39,607 bases of DNA from Cyclobacteriaceae bacterium. GTDB taxonomy: Bacteria > Bacteroidota > Bacteroidia > Cytophagales > Cyclobacteriaceae. The stretch spans positions 1 to 39,607 of the forward strand of contig JAMOMJ010000064.1 in the NCBI GenBank assembly GCA_027067135.1. Reading direction: 5' to 3'. Shown piece after piece: positions 1 through 9,735 of this stretch; within the stretch, counting starts at the first letter, position 1; the number at the start of each line of letters is the position of its first letter. Below the pieces are notes generated by a model. The model made no database searches. It had not been told where the DNA came from and saw only the letters and a list, made by a program, of their open reading frames with translations. A program made the translations under genes and the position numbers.

Positions 1-33
1 AGTTCCAGCTTTTTTGTATCTATTCATAGCCAT
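1..33 (-). CDS. Possible 5' end of a gene running off the left edge
   Basis: On the minus strand an ATG at base 33 opens a frame (MAMNRYKKAGT) that runs off the window. Only eleven codons are visible, so no family can be given. A second in-frame ATG lies two codons further in. It could equally be a chance frame. Confidence 0.25.
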   Translation of the reverse strand, partial: MAMNRYKKAGT

Positions 34-87
34 TAATTATAATCGCAATATGCAACTATTTATCTGTATATCAATTTGTTAATTCAA

Positions 88-199
88 GACACCCCCTTAT
101 GGCTGGCAGGTCAATGATTTGACGTGTTTATAGCTACCCAAATCTTTAGGTAGGGCTTTACAAGTACAATGCGTAAATATCGTGTATAACGAGGGTGTC
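88..199. repeat. Imperfect inverted repeat around a 112-base segment
   Basis: The arm GACACCCCCTTAT (88-100) is mirrored by ATAACGAGGGTGTC (186-199). Between the arms is a small hairpin, CTACC...GGTAG, near 136-154. The size and layout would suit a small non-autonomous mobile element or the end of an old insertion sequence, next to the IS66-like fragment. No target duplication was identified. Confidence 0.35.
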
Positions 200-240
200 A
201 GGGATTTCTGCCATTTCCAACCTCTTACCTTTGCCCTTTT

Positions 241-534
241 TTACCACATAGCTTTACTTCGTACATGCTTGGCTTTTCTGAATGGGGCTTGAGAAGGAGA
301 TACATTATTACTACTGTTTTTAGTCCCGATTACTATTTCGGAATCGTACTTACCAAGACACTTTTTCAAAACAACAATTTGTTGCCTTAAAATTAAATTT
401 TCCTGCCTTAATGCTCCAATTTTAGCAGTAAAAGAATTGGGCATATTCTCTGTTTCAGTCGCCTTCACAACAGGAAAGTACAACGTGAAACAAACTCTCC
501 AACTATTATTAACGACTATCCGGTATGCGTGCAA
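241..534 (-). pseudogene. IS66-family transposase N-terminal remnant
   Basis: This minus-strand frame of 97 codons contains a leucine-zipper-like stretch (IGALRQENLILRQQIVVLKK) followed by KNSSNNVSPSQAPFRK. IS66 transposases start with a short coiled coil followed by a Lys-Asn-Ser-x-Asn-Ser, Pro-Pro-Ser and Arg/Lys-rich segment, and this frame resembles that. The frame then stops; in another frame the next codons read GKKGQR, which would suit the following Gly/Lys/Gln segment after a frameshift. Nothing of the zinc-finger or DDE catalytic regions is present, so it is at most a dead 5' fragment. The call rests on motif likeness only. Confidence 0.4.
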
Positions 535-556
535 TAATCTCTAAATGATGTTTTGA

Positions 557-827
557 TATGCCCATGATAATGGCATACGCAATGCGCTAATTGCTAACTT
601 TAATTTGAAAAAAGAGATAATATTGGCGCACTCACCGAAAACAAGAAATAGATTGGGTAGAAGAAAAGGACGGAAAGCTATTTGCGTATGAAATAAAGTG
701 CCTGCCTGCCAGTCCGGCGGGGAATACAAATAAAACCCCTAAACCTCCAAGTGCCTGGATTAAGGCATATCCTAAGGCAAGTTTTATGGTAATCACACCA
801 GATGATTATTTAGATTTTATTACATAG
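557..827 (+). pseudogene. Decayed C-terminus of an AAA ATPase with DUF4143 domain
   Basis: Two plus-strand frame pieces match the end of DUF4143-type ATPases (AAA_14 plus DUF4143, often called ATP-binding protein). The first, from 557, reads HDNGIRNALIANFNL. After a frame change and an apparent loss of about 25 codons, the second, from 621, reads YWRTHRKQEIDWVEEKDGKL and continues through FAYEIK to KAYPKASFMVITPDDYLDFIT and a stop at 825-827. A stop sits just upstream at 554-556 and no ATPase domain is in view. Within the second piece the residues CLPASPAG interrupt the usual Tyr-Glu-x-Lys-x-Asn-x-Lys segment; their DNA is GC-rich and looks like a palindromic-repeat insertion. Confidence 0.6.
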
Positions 828-961
828 GCTTCAAGTTTGGTTTAATTTAGAGTCTCTAACTTAACTTCGCCACATGTGCCTATATTGGCTGATTTGCACG
901 TTTTTTAGTTGCTATATTAAAAAAATATTAAAAGCTAATGTAAATCTAAAGGTGGTAGGCA

Positions 962-1052
962 GGCTTCGGGCGAAGCCAGATTCTTCAGGCGAAGCCCTCA
1001 GAATGACGTAGAGTAAAAGAACGTCACTCTGAGCATTCCATGCGAAGAGACT
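962..1052. repeat. REP-like palindromic element
   Basis: A perfect hairpin GGCTTCG-GG-CGAAGCC occupies 962-977. It is followed by two long imperfect inverted arms, 978-1009 (starting AGATTCTTC, ending CAGAATGACGT) and 1021-1052 (starting ACGTCACTCTGAG, ending GCGAAGAGACT). This is the typical look of intergenic REP-like elements in Bacteroidota. It sits between the pseudogene remnants and the next gene and could fold into a stable RNA hairpin. Confidence 0.7.
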
Positions 1053-1145
1053 CACTTTATGCAGCTAAGTGTAGTCTTTACTAAACCTTATTGTACAACA
1101 ATACGTAAATTGCACTTGTACTTGAAATGGAGTTTAACAATTGAA

Positions 1146-2000
1146 ATGAAAATAAAACTAATTTGTTCAATTTTAGCATTTTTGGTTTCAACGCCTATGT
1201 TAGCTGGGGGTGGATGGACGCACAAAAAGAAATCGGGTTTTATAAAAATTTCTCAATGGTGGGTAGTTTCGAACCAGCATTATACAGGTACAGGGTCTAT
1301 AAACCCTAATGTAACAAGGGGTATTTTTAACTCAAGCTTGTATGCCGAGTATGGGATAAACGATAGGTTAAATGCTGTATTATACTTGCCTTTCTTTAGC
1401 CGAGCTACTCGTAGCGATGAGTTTTCTTCAACAGGTGATTTGGCTGTTCCGGGGCAAGCAATTAACTCCATTGGTGATACAGATGTAGCCATTAAATACG
1501 GCTTTATTCAAGGCAAGCAATTTGTACTTAGTGGAACAATTACGTTGGGGTTGCCACTTGGCATCTCAAATGGAGGAGTTGATGGTGCTTTGCAAACAGG
1601 CGATGGAGAGTTTAATCAAATGTTGAGTTTTGATTTGAGCACTTCTTTACCCATTGGCAAGGTAAATACTTACTATACGTTAAACACAGGCTTTAATAAT
1701 AGAACAAACGGATTCTCTGATGAGTTTAGGTTTGGTGTGGAAGCAGGAGTCACTTTTTTTAATAAGTTAACTACTGCTTTTCGATTGTATGCCGTTCAGT
1801 CTTTAAACAACGGAAGCTCTACAGTAAGTAACGGTATCAGTATTTTTTCAAATAATATAGAATTTACAAGTTTTACAACTGAAATTGCCTATGATGTTAC
1901 GCAAAAGTTCGGTTTTTCTGCCAATTACGGAACCGCTTTTTCTGCTAAACTAATTCTTGCAAGCCCATCTTATTCTTTTGGCGTTTATATGAAATTTTAA
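1146..2000 (+). CDS. Outer-membrane beta-barrel protein
   Basis: A 284-residue protein. I chose the ATG at 1146 rather than the upstream one at 1059, because it puts a signal peptide (MKIKLICSILAFLVSTPMLAG) at the N-terminus; the extra upstream residues are not signal-like. The mature part has alternating hydrophobic and polar strands with many Gly, Tyr and Phe residues, and it ends in SYSFGVYMKF, with the terminal Phe of a barrel-insertion signal. It is therefore likely an outer-membrane pore or transport protein. The substrate is unknown and no specific family was recognised. The gene stands alone between a REP-like element and the convergent esterase gene. Confidence 0.75.
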   Translation: MKIKLICSILAFLVSTPMLAGGGWTHKKKSGFIKISQWWVVSNQHYTGTGSINPNVTRGIFNSSLYAEYGINDRLNAVLYLPFFSRATRSDEFSSTGDLAVPGQAINSIGDTDVAIKYGFIQGKQFVLSGTITLGLPLGISNGGVDGALQTGDGEFNQMLSFDLSTSLPIGKVNTYYTLNTGFNNRTNGFSDEFRFGVEAGVTFFNKLTTAFRLYAVQSLNNGSSTVSNGISIFSNNIEFTSFTTEIAYDVTQKFGFSANYGTAFSAKLILASPSYSFGVYMKF

Positions 2001-2075
2001 TTTTGCGCTTTCTAATGTTAAGCGAGTAGTACTTATTTTAATGAATATATCCCTGACCAGACTTGCAATTTTTTA

Positions 2076-3392
2076 CTAATTTGATGAGTTTTCGGGTTTT
2101 GTAAAATTTTCCAATGGTTCTGGTTTTATGTATTTATTTTCCGGAAAAATTGTAAGGAAGAAATTTCGATCCAAACTTGGTCTTGTCATTACCCGATTAA
2201 AAATAACTCCGTCCATAACCTTCGAAATATCATTTCTCATGTACTTATGAGCCAGAGGCCTGGAAATAAGGCCTTCGGTATTGGTTAAGCTAAAATCTAA
2301 AAAACAATTATTATAATTTGATAATCCGATTTCAAACTCTAATGATCCTTTTTTTGGTTTTTTGATATTCCTTTTGCTGGTTAGCCCAAAGTAGCCTTCA
2401 AAGGCAATAAACCCAATGGTAAATACTTTGTTGCCATAGTGCTGCTTTATGTATTGTCCCATCATTGGTTGTTCTTGATAATAATTATCTACAATATTAT
2501 AGGGAATTTTTTTCATTTTAATATTAGAGGAATTATATAGAAAATGACTGGTAGCTCCCCAGCATATAATTTTTTTGTTTGGGTATTTTTGCTTTAGCCA
2601 AATTAGGTTTTCGGCCATCTGCTTATCACGATAATTCGTTTTTAATTTAATGTCTGAGATATAGTATTTTGTACTCTTGAGTGATTGAGACCAAAAACGT
2701 ATAAGGGAATCTTTGGGGTGTTTTGATAAGGAATTTAACAACGAGTGAATGAAAGTAGTATCTTGGATTGCATCTGATTCTTCATACTCTTTAAGGTTAA
2801 ATTTTGTTATGTCCTTTAAAGATTTCTCCAAGTGTTCCCAATCATTTGTTTTTACTAAAGATGAATCAATGCTTTGTAAAAAAACCTTTAATTCAGAGCT
2901 GTAATAGTTGCCGGAAACTTTGCCAGTCAACTGATTATCGAAACCTGAAATTATTAATGGATTGCCAGAGTTCTTTTTTTCGTCAATGTATTTTGCCAGA
3001 GGTTTAAACTCTTTAGTTGTTGACCACAAGTAAAAGATGCTATTACCTAAAGAGGTTCTTACATCTTCTCCATCTTTAATTTGTAACCATGCTTTTTGGC
3101 AATCGTAAAAGCCACTTTCAAAGGCTAAAATTTCGAACCCCATTTCTTGATGGAGGTATTTTATTAGCTTAATTTTTGATTGGTACGTTGTGGCATCACC
3201 ATGTGATTGCTCTCCCAGCATCACAATTTCAACACCCTTTAATACTTCTTTAAATTTAGAAAATGTTGTAAAATTTTCATTTGAACCTGCGACTTCGCCC
3301 AAATCAATTAGTTCGGTAACTATTGTATTTGTTGTTTGTGAAAAAGAGTTCGTATAAAAGCCAATTAATACTACTAAGTATATTTTATTCAT
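2076..3392 (-). CDS. Erythromycin-esterase-family hydrolase, secreted
   Basis: A 438-residue protein with an N-terminal signal peptide (MNKIYLVVLIGFYTNSFSQ). Family hallmarks are LGEQSHGD (residues 59-66; His64 is the likely catalytic base), FESG (91-94) and GATSHF near 279-284. The erythromycin esterase family (EreA/EreB-like, PF05139) includes true macrolide-lactone esterases, but most chromosomal members have unknown substrates, so resistance should not be assumed. The start is 12 bases after the stop of the upstream oligopeptidase-fusion gene, so the two are probably one transcript. Both products carry export signals, which suggests action outside the cytoplasm. Confidence 0.82.
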   Translation of the reverse strand: MNKIYLVVLIGFYTNSFSQTTNTIVTELIDLGEVAGSNENFTTFSKFKEVLKGVEIVMLGEQSHGDATTYQSKIKLIKYLHQEMGFEILAFESGFYDCQKAWLQIKDGEDVRTSLGNSIFYLWSTTKEFKPLAKYIDEKKNSGNPLIISGFDNQLTGKVSGNYYSSELKVFLQSIDSSLVKTNDWEHLEKSLKDITKFNLKEYEESDAIQDTTFIHSLLNSLSKHPKDSLIRFWSQSLKSTKYYISDIKLKTNYRDKQMAENLIWLKQKYPNKKIICWGATSHFLYNSSNIKMKKIPYNIVDNYYQEQPMMGQYIKQHYGNKVFTIGFIAFEGYFGLTSKRNIKKPKKGSLEFEIGLSNYNNCFLDFSLTNTEGLISRPLAHKYMRNDISKVMDGVIFNRVMTRPSLDRNFFLTIFPENKYIKPEPLENFTKPENSSN

Positions 3393-3404
3393 TCAACTTA
3401 TTAG

Positions 3405-6400
3405 TTAATTTTTAACATCAGTATTTTCTTTCTTGTTCTTCATAAATGCATCAATAATAAATGCGTATTGTTTGGCTAATGAGCGAATATAATCGAACCT
3501 GCCTGCCTGGCCACCATGCCCCGAATGTAGTTTTGTTAAGAGTAAAATTTCATTATCATCGGTTTTGGTGGTTCTTAATTTAGCCACCATTTTTGCCGGT
3601 TCCCAATAGCCCACTTGCTGGTCACTTAGGCCAGTAGTAAATAGCAAAGTGGGGTAATCTTGTGCAGTTACATTATCGTAAGGAGAATATGATTTCATAT
3701 ACTTAAATTGCTTCTTAATATGAGGGTTGCCCCATTCTTCGTACTCGCCTGTTGTCAGGGGCAGTTTGTCATCAAGCATCGTATTAATAACATCTACAAA
3801 AGGCACATCTAACACAATTAACTTGTATAAATCCGGAGCCATATTGGCCACAGCTCCCATTAATAAGCCGCCAGCACTTGCACCTTCGGCTACAATATTT
3901 CCTTGGGTGGCAAACTCTTCGTCTATTAAGTATTGGGTACAATCAATAAAATCGTAGAAAGTGTTTTTCTTATTAAACATTTTTCCATCTTCGTACCAAT
4001 AATAGCCTTTATCTGTTCCTCCTCTAATATGAGGAATAGCCACGGTAAACCCTCTTTCGAGCAAAGGGTAGAGGTTGGCATTAAACCCAACGGACATAGA
4101 GGAGCCATAAGACCCATAACTGGTTATAAATGCTTTTTGGGTCTTGTTTTCTTTGCTTTTTCTAAGATGCTTATTATAGATTAAGGTCATCGGAATTTCC
4201 TCTCCATCTCGAGCCTTAACCATTACTCTTTCAACCTTTATGCCCCACTTGAAAACAGGAAATGGTAATTTTTGTTTTTTTAGAATCGTCTTTTCTTGCT
4301 TTGGAATATTATAAGAGTAGGTGATACGAGGTGTTTTGGGTGTACTATAGCTTATTCTTATGGAATCAATATCATACTCACGCGTACTATGCACACTGGC
4401 GTGATAAATGTCTTTTTTAAACTTTACAGTATGTTCTTTTCCAGAAGTCCTTTCAATAATTCGAACTCTATCTTGTGCATTGTCTTTGTCTGTTATTACA
4501 TAATACTTCTTTAAAATGTCGAGGCCAACCAACAAATGGTCTTTGTCTTCAGGTAAAACCACCTTCCAGTTGCTCTTATCATAATTGGCTGTATCAACAA
4601 TAACCACTTTATAATTTTTGGCATTTTCGTTAGTGGTTATAAAGAATTTATCATCTACTTGAGCTACCGAATAGTTTATACCTTGCTCTCGAGGATAAAT
4701 AAGCTTTAGCTTTGGAGTAGGTTCATTTATTCTGAAAAAATAGGTTTCTGAAGTTACTGCACTAGACGAACTGATAAAGACCATATCTTCTGCTTTATTC
4801 TTATATGCGCTAACACTAAATTTTACATCATCTTCTTTGTATATAACTCTGTCCTCTTTTTGAGGTGTATTTAATATATGAATTTTAGCGATGTATGACC
4901 TATTCGTTTTTTTCTCTTGTTCTGTATAAATAAATGATTTATTATCAATCCATATAAACCCAGCTGCGTTAAGAACGGAGTCTTGAAGAAGCTCACCAGT
5001 AACTAAATTTTTAAACTTTAAAGTAGATTTACTGCTTCCCGTAGTGTTTTCAGAAAAGGCAATTAAATTATCATTTGGGCTTGGGCTTGGAAAACCAGCA
5101 GCATAGTAATCATATTTCTTTGCCAGTTCACGTGTATCAAGCAAAATTTCTCTTTTTGTACTATCTAAGTTGGTTCTAAAGTAAACGGGGTATTCTTCTT
5201 CAAAGCCATATTCCATATAATATTTATATCCTCTTATTTGTGTGGGCAAAGAGGTGTATTCTTTCTCCACATGGCTAAGCATTTCTCGGTAGAGTATTCG
5301 CTCTTGTTTTCGTAAAGGAATAAAATAATTTTTAGCATACTTATTTTCAGCATCGATGTACTCCATTACCTCATTATTATATAATGGGGCACTTGTATCT
5401 TTTAACCATGCATAATTATCGGTGTAAGTTTTACCGTGAATAGTGTAGGTGTGTGGAATAATTTTAGCTACTGGCGGCCTAAGAGTAGTGTCTTTTTGAT
5501 GTTTATCTTCAAATTGTTTTTCCAATGACTTCTTAATTTCCATTTCTGTCCTAACCTCTTGTGCAATTTTATACTGAGGATGTTTTGTCATATAATCGAC
5601 CCAGAAGCTTGCATTATAGGATAAGGGCAAGTCATATATATGGTTGAAATCTGAATTGGCAAAAAGGCTGTCTTTAGGGAAGGGTTTTATTCTCTGAGGT
5701 AAATTGTCTTCAATAAAAAGCTCTGCTACGGCAGAATATGGAGTTATTTCATTTTCAATGGTATCCACAAAAATAAATTCATCCTCCATTCGCACATAGG
5801 CAAGGCTATACTTGTCATCAAACTTTTTATACTCAAGATTTATTTTATAATCAAAGTGTTTAATGGCCATGGTATCGTAGCCGCAGATATATTTTTTAAG
5901 GTGGGAGGGTACGTTATAATTAATGCTGGTGGCTGCAAATGTTTCTTGATCAATATGTACTTGACCCTCTAAAAAATACCTACTGCTCATCCAAAGCCTT
6001 GGCTTTTTCTTTTTTAATCTCTTATCAAGATAGGCTTGATCGTATTTAGATTTAAATGTGAGTACATATTCCCAACCATTATCTTTTGTTTCTTGTTCAC
6101 TAACCGAATAAATGTATTTATTCTTTTTGCCCAAACGCATAAATTTCTCTAGGTATTTTATGCGATCTCTTCCTATGAGATTTAGAGGGCCTCCTTCTAT
6201 ATTAGCATCCATTCGCTCTCGCGTTAGGTTATCACTCGAACGAGAGTCAATTATTTTGGCATCTTCCCGTTTTAGAGTCCTGTTAGAAAAATGGTAACGA
6301 TGTAGCCTGTCACCTCCATAAGAGGAAGAAAAGCCAGTAGTCATTATATTGTATCCGCTTCTGTCAAACTCTTTCCACTTAAATCGCTCTCCTTGGTAGG

Positions 6401-6893
6401 GCAATTCGTTTAGTTGAAATACGGCATCAGCATATTTTATATATACCCCATTTTCTTTTAGCAGCTCCCGGTAATAGCCGTTGGCCAGCACCGTATCTTG
6501 TTCGTAATTGTTAGGAATGTTTTTAATCACCTTTTTTAATAAGGCTTTCGGACTAATCATCTTTTCTGGCTCAATTACCACTACATCTAAAATTTTAGTA
6601 TCGGGTTTTAGTTTTATGGCTACAGGAGATGAAAGTTGATTTGCTCTAATTTCTTGGCTAACATAGCCTACATAAGAAAACACAAGCATTTCATTTTGCA
6701 ATGATTTTGGAACTGTTAGTTTAAAATACCCTTCGCTATTAGTAACTGTACCCAAGGCTTTGCCTTTAATTTGCACATAGGCATAGGGAAGGAGAGTGCC
6801 CGATTTAGCATCGGTAATCGTTCCCTTTAGTACTAAATTTTGCCCATAGCAAAGCCATGGAGCCAATAGAAATCCAATAAGTAGTTTTTTCAT
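3405..6893 (-). CDS. Secreted fusion: carboxypeptidase-like regulatory module plus oligopeptidase B
   Basis: A 1162-residue protein. The ATG at 6893 gives a good signal peptide (MKKLLIGFLLAPWLCYGQ); the upstream frame to 7010 is not signal-like. Residues 19-105 are a carboxypeptidase-D regulatory-like Ig fold (LKGTITDAKSGTLLPYAYV...GYVS). Residues about 110-470 resemble the region that follows this fold in many Bacteroidota envelope proteins (ALLKKVIKNIPNNY...YYRE). From about residue 475 the protein is a full S9A oligopeptidase B: a beta-propeller, then GASAGG with Ser1006, Asp1091 in LSDQQ and His1126 in SGHGG. The 85 and 35 residue spacings equal those of E. coli OpB (532, 617, 652). The enzyme cleaves short peptides after Arg or Lys. 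The fusion is unusual and no frameshift is needed. It is the first gene of a pair with the esterase. Confidence 0.88.
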   Translation of the reverse strand: MKKLLIGFLLAPWLCYGQNLVLKGTITDAKSGTLLPYAYVQIKGKALGTVTNSEGYFKLTVPKSLQNEMLVFSYVGYVSQEIRANQLSSPVAIKLKPDTKILDVVVIEPEKMISPKALLKKVIKNIPNNYEQDTVLANGYYRELLKENGVYIKYADAVFQLNELPYQGERFKWKEFDRSGYNIMTTGFSSSYGGDRLHRYHFSNRTLKREDAKIIDSRSSDNLTRERMDANIEGGPLNLIGRDRIKYLEKFMRLGKKNKYIYSVSEQETKDNGWEYVLTFKSKYDQAYLDKRLKKKKPRLWMSSRYFLEGQVHIDQETFAATSINYNVPSHLKKYICGYDTMAIKHFDYKINLEYKKFDDKYSLAYVRMEDEFIFVDTIENEITPYSAVAELFIEDNLPQRIKPFPKDSLFANSDFNHIYDLPLSYNASFWVDYMTKHPQYKIAQEVRTEMEIKKSLEKQFEDKHQKDTTLRPPVAKIIPHTYTIHGKTYTDNYAWLKDTSAPLYNNEVMEYIDAENKYAKNYFIPLRKQERILYREMLSHVEKEYTSLPTQIRGYKYYMEYGFEEEYPVYFRTNLDSTKREILLDTRELAKKYDYYAAGFPSPSPNDNLIAFSENTTGSSKSTLKFKNLVTGELLQDSVLNAAGFIWIDNKSFIYTEQEKKTNRSYIAKIHILNTPQKEDRVIYKEDDVKFSVSAYKNKAEDMVFISSSSAVTSETYFFRINEPTPKLKLIYPREQGINYSVAQVDDKFFITTNENAKNYKVVIVDTANYDKSNWKVVLPEDKDHLLVGLDILKKYYVITDKDNAQDRVRIIERTSGKEHTVKFKKDIYHASVHSTREYDIDSIRISYSTPKTPRITYSYNIPKQEKTILKKQKLPFPVFKWGIKVERVMVKARDGEEIPMTLIYNKHLRKSKENKTQKAFITSYGSYGSSMSVGFNANLYPLLERGFTVAIPHIRGGTDKGYYWYEDGKMFNKKNTFYDFIDCTQYLIDEEFATQGNIVAEGASAGGLLMGAVANMAPDLYKLIVLDVPFVDVINTMLDDKLPLTTGEYEEWGNPHIKKQFKYMKSYSPYDNVTAQDYPTLLFTTGLSDQQVGYWEPAKMVAKLRTTKTDDNEILLLTKLHSGHGGQAGRFDYIRSLAKQYAFIIDAFMKNKKENTDVKN

Positions 6894-7070
6894 AAAGATG
6901 GTTGGTACTTGTTTATTTTTTGCAGTTGAGTACAAGGTGTAAACTTTAACGTTTAAAGGCAATACATATTCTTTAAATAACCTAACTATTCCGTTGAAAG
7001 GCATATACAATCGACCAAATACACTTTTAAAAATTTAATCTTTTAAAGTGCAGGCTTCCTTACACTTTGT

Positions 7071-7078
7071 TATTTTTG
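7071..7078 (+). promoter_or_regulatory. Bacteroidota -7 box for valS
   Basis: TATTTTTG fits the Bacteroidota sigma-ABfr -7 word TAnnTTTG and lies 28 bases before the valS ATG. No clear -33 box was seen. Confidence 0.6.
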
Positions 7079-7106
7079 CGCTTCCATAAAGAATTAGCAT
7101 AAAAAA

Positions 7107-9728
7107 ATGACGCTGTCAACCAAATACAATCCCAGAGAAGTAGAAGATAAATGGTATAAAGACTGGATGGACAAAGGCTATTTTAAGAGCAGCCCCAATC
7201 CTGAAAAAGAGCCTTATACTATTGTAATACCCCCACCAAATGTTACGGGAGTGTTGCACATGGGGCACATGCTTAATAATACCTTGCAAGATGTACTTAT
7301 TCGTAGGGCAAGAATGCAAGGCAAAGAAGCACTCTGGGTGCCTGGTACCGACCACGCTTCTATTGCTACCGAAGCAAAAGTAGTTGCCATGCTTAAAGAA
7401 CGAGGCATTGAGAAAAAAGACATTTCTCGTGAGGAGTTCCTTGGCTATGCCATGGAATGGAAGGATAAGTACGGGGGCATAATTTTAGAACAACTTAAAA
7501 AACTAGGGGCGTCTTGTGATTGGAATAGAACCAAGTTTACCATGGATGAAGACCTTTCTAAGTCGGTGATTAAGGTGTTTGTTGACCTTTATAAAAAAGG
7601 CTATATCTACCGAGGCATTCGAATGGTGAACTGGGATCCTCAGAGTCAAACGGCCTTGGCTGATGATGAGGTGAATCATAAAGAAGTGAATTCCAAGTTA
7701 TACCATGTTCAATATAAAATTAAAGGCGAAGACGGCTATGTAACAATAGCCACTACTCGCCCGGAAACTATTTTAGGAGATACTGCTGTTTGCGTAAACC
7801 CAAATGACGAACGCTACATCCACTTAAAAGGTAAGCAAGTAATTGTGCCGTTGGTAAATAGAGAAGTGCCCATTATTCAAGATGAATACGTGGCCATGGA
7901 TTTTGGTACTGGTTGCTTAAAAGTAACGCCTGCACACGATATTCATGATTATGAGTTGGGTATGAAACACAACTTAAAATCCATTGATATTTTTAATAAT
8001 GACGGGACTGTAAACGAAAGTGGTGAACTGTTTATTGGCGAAGATCGATTTGTAGTTAGAAGTAAAATAGCCAAGCAGTTAAAAGCAGAAGGTCACCTTG
8101 TTAAAGTAGAGGAGTACGTAAATAATGTTGGTTTCTCTGAGCGTACTGATGCTGTGGTAGAACCTAAGCTTTCTACGCAGTGGTTTGTAAAAATGGAAGA
8201 ACTTACCAAACCTGCTTACAAAGCGGTGATGGAAGATGAAGTTCAGTTGGTACCACCCAAGTTTAAAAATATGTACCGCCATTGGATGGAAAATGTGCGA
8301 GACTGGTGTATTTCTCGCCAATTATGGTGGGGTCACCAAATTCCTGCATGGTATTTACCCACAGGAGAAATAGTGGTAGGCGAAACTGAAGCAGAAGCTT
8401 TAGCAGAAGCCCAAAAGATAAATGCAGGTATTACGATGTCAGACTTAACCCGAGATGAAGATGTGCTGGATACCTGGTTCTCTTCAGGCCTTTGGCCAAT
8501 ATCGGTGTTCGATGGTATCAATAACCCTGATAACGAGGATATTAATTATTACTACCCAACCAACGATTTAGTAACGGCACCTGAAATCCTCTTTTTCTGG
8601 GTGGCCCGAATGATTATGTTTGGATATGAGTATAAAGGTGAAAAACCATTTAATAATGTGTATCTTACGGGTATAGTTAGAGATAAACAAGGCCTAAAAA
8701 TGTCTAAATCTTTGGGCAACTCACCTGACCCCATTGAGCTAATGAAAAAATACGGAGCAGATGGTGTACGTACAGGTATGTTATTCAGCTCTCCGGCTGG
8801 TAATGATTTGCCTTTTGATGAAAAATTATGTGAGCAGGGCAGGAACTTCTCCAACAAAATCTGGAATGCGTTCCGATTATTGGATGGTTGGGAAATAGAT
8901 GAATCATTAGATGGTACTTCTAATAAAGTGTCAATAGATTGGTTCGAGTCTAAGTATAATGTAGCCTTGGCTGAAATTGAAGATCACTTTTCTAAATTTA
9001 GAATTTCGGATGCCTTAATGACTACTTATAAATTGGTGTGGGGTGATTTCTGTAGTTGGTATCTAGAAATGATTAAGCCTGAATTTGGCAAACCAATTGA
9101 CAAAACTACCTATGAAGCCACTTCAAACTTCTTTGAAAAGGTCTTAAAAATACTTCATCCATTTATGCCGTTTATCTCCGAAGAGATTTGGCATTTACTA
9201 GGAGAAAGAAAAGAAAATGAATCAATTATGGTGGCTGATTGGCCTGCTATAGGTACATCGGATAAGCAATTATTAGAGAAAGCTGAATTTGCTTTTGAAG
9301 TAACTACTCAAATAAGAAACTTACGGAACTCAAAAGGAATTTCACCTAAAGAAGCTTTTAAATTATTATACAAAGCAGATAAAGGATTAGCTTTCGTTGG
9401 GTTCGAGCATGTTGTGAGTAAGTTGGCGAACCTTAGCGAACTTACTGCGATTGATACTAACCCAGAAACGGCCTTTAGTTTTGTGATTAAAGGCGATGAG
9501 TATTTTGTGCCTGTTGAGGGTGGAGTAGATGTGGAGAAAGAAAAAGCAGCCTTGCAAAAGGAACTCGACTATGCCAAAGGGTTCATTATTTCTGTAAATA
9601 AGAAATTAGGTAATGAACGATTTGTAAATAACGCACCAGAGCAAGTAATTGCCAATGAGCGCAAAAAGTTAGCTGATGCAGAAGCAAAGGTGAAGGCGTT
9701 GGAGGAGCAATTGGGGGCAATGGGGTAG
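7107..9728 (+). CDS. valS: Valine--tRNA ligase
   Basis: An 873-residue class Ia aminoacyl-tRNA synthetase that charges tRNA-Val and edits threonine mischarges. The HIGH signature is HMGH at residues 51-54 after PPPNVTGVL, and the KMSKS signature is exact at 531-535. The editing domain is visible between them ([36 protein letters not shown]). The last 60 or so residues form the coiled coil typical of ValRS ([16 protein letters not shown]). The length is normal. The ATG at 7107 starts the family's usual N-terminus ([13 protein letters not shown]). The gene is monocistronic, with its own -7 box, and a palindrome lies just after the stop. Confidence 0.98.
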   Translation: MTLSTKYNPREVEDKWYKDWMDKGYFKSSPNPEKEPYTIVIPPPNVTGVLHMGHMLNNTLQDVLIRRARMQGKEALWVPGTDHASIATEAKVVAMLKERGIEKKDISREEFLGYAMEWKDKYGGIILEQLKKLGASCDWNRTKFTMDEDLSKSVIKVFVDLYKKGYIYRGIRMVNWDPQSQTALADDEVNHKEVNSKLYHVQYKIKGEDGYVTIATTRPETILGDTAVCVNPNDERYIHLKGKQVIVPLVNREVPIIQDEYVAMDFGTGCLKVTPAHDIHDYELGMKHNLKSIDIFNNDGTVNESGELFIGEDRFVVRSKIAKQLKAEGHLVKVEEYVNNVGFSERTDAVVEPKLSTQWFVKMEELTKPAYKAVMEDEVQLVPPKFKNMYRHWMENVRDWCISRQLWWGHQIPAWYLPTGEIVVGETEAEALAEAQKINAGITMSDLTRDEDVLDTWFSSGLWPISVFDGINNPDNEDINYYYPTNDLVTAPEILFFWVARMIMFGYEYKGEKPFNNVYLTGIVRDKQGLKMSKSLGNSPDPIELMKKYGADGVRTGMLFSSPAGNDLPFDEKLCEQGRNFSNKIWNAFRLLDGWEIDESLDGTSNKVSIDWFESKYNVALAEIEDHFSKFRISDALMTTYKLVWGDFCSWYLEMIKPEFGKPIDKTTYEATSNFFEKVLKILHPFMPFISEEIWHLLGERKENESIMVADWPAIGTSDKQLLEKAEFAFEVTTQIRNLRNSKGISPKEAFKLLYKADKGLAFVGFEHVVSKLANLSELTAIDTNPETAFSFVIKGDEYFVPVEGGVDVEKEKAALQKELDYAKGFIISVNKKLGNERFVNNAPEQVIANERKKLADAEAKVKALEEQLGAMG

Positions 9729-9735
9729 CTAATAA

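Noticed and set aside
541-729. A 62-codon minus-strand frame as a gene
   Set aside because: It lies antisense to the DUF4143 relic, which has recognisable motifs; the minus frame has none.
1059-1145. The upstream ATG at 1059 as the start of the barrel protein
   Set aside because: It would add 29 residues ahead of a clear signal peptide and overlaps the right edge of the REP-like element.
2076-3392. Naming the esterase as a macrolide-resistance gene
   Set aside because: Most chromosomal members of the family have no shown macrolide activity and the context gives no resistance genes.
3499-3515. CCTGCCTGCCTGG inside the oligopeptidase B gene as another repeat insertion
   Set aside because: It encodes GGQAGRFD, which matches the normal oligopeptidase B sequence after the catalytic His, so no insertion is needed.
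6894-7010. An upstream start for the oligopeptidase fusion
   Set aside because: The extra 39 residues are not signal-like, while the ATG at 6893 begins a typical signal peptide.
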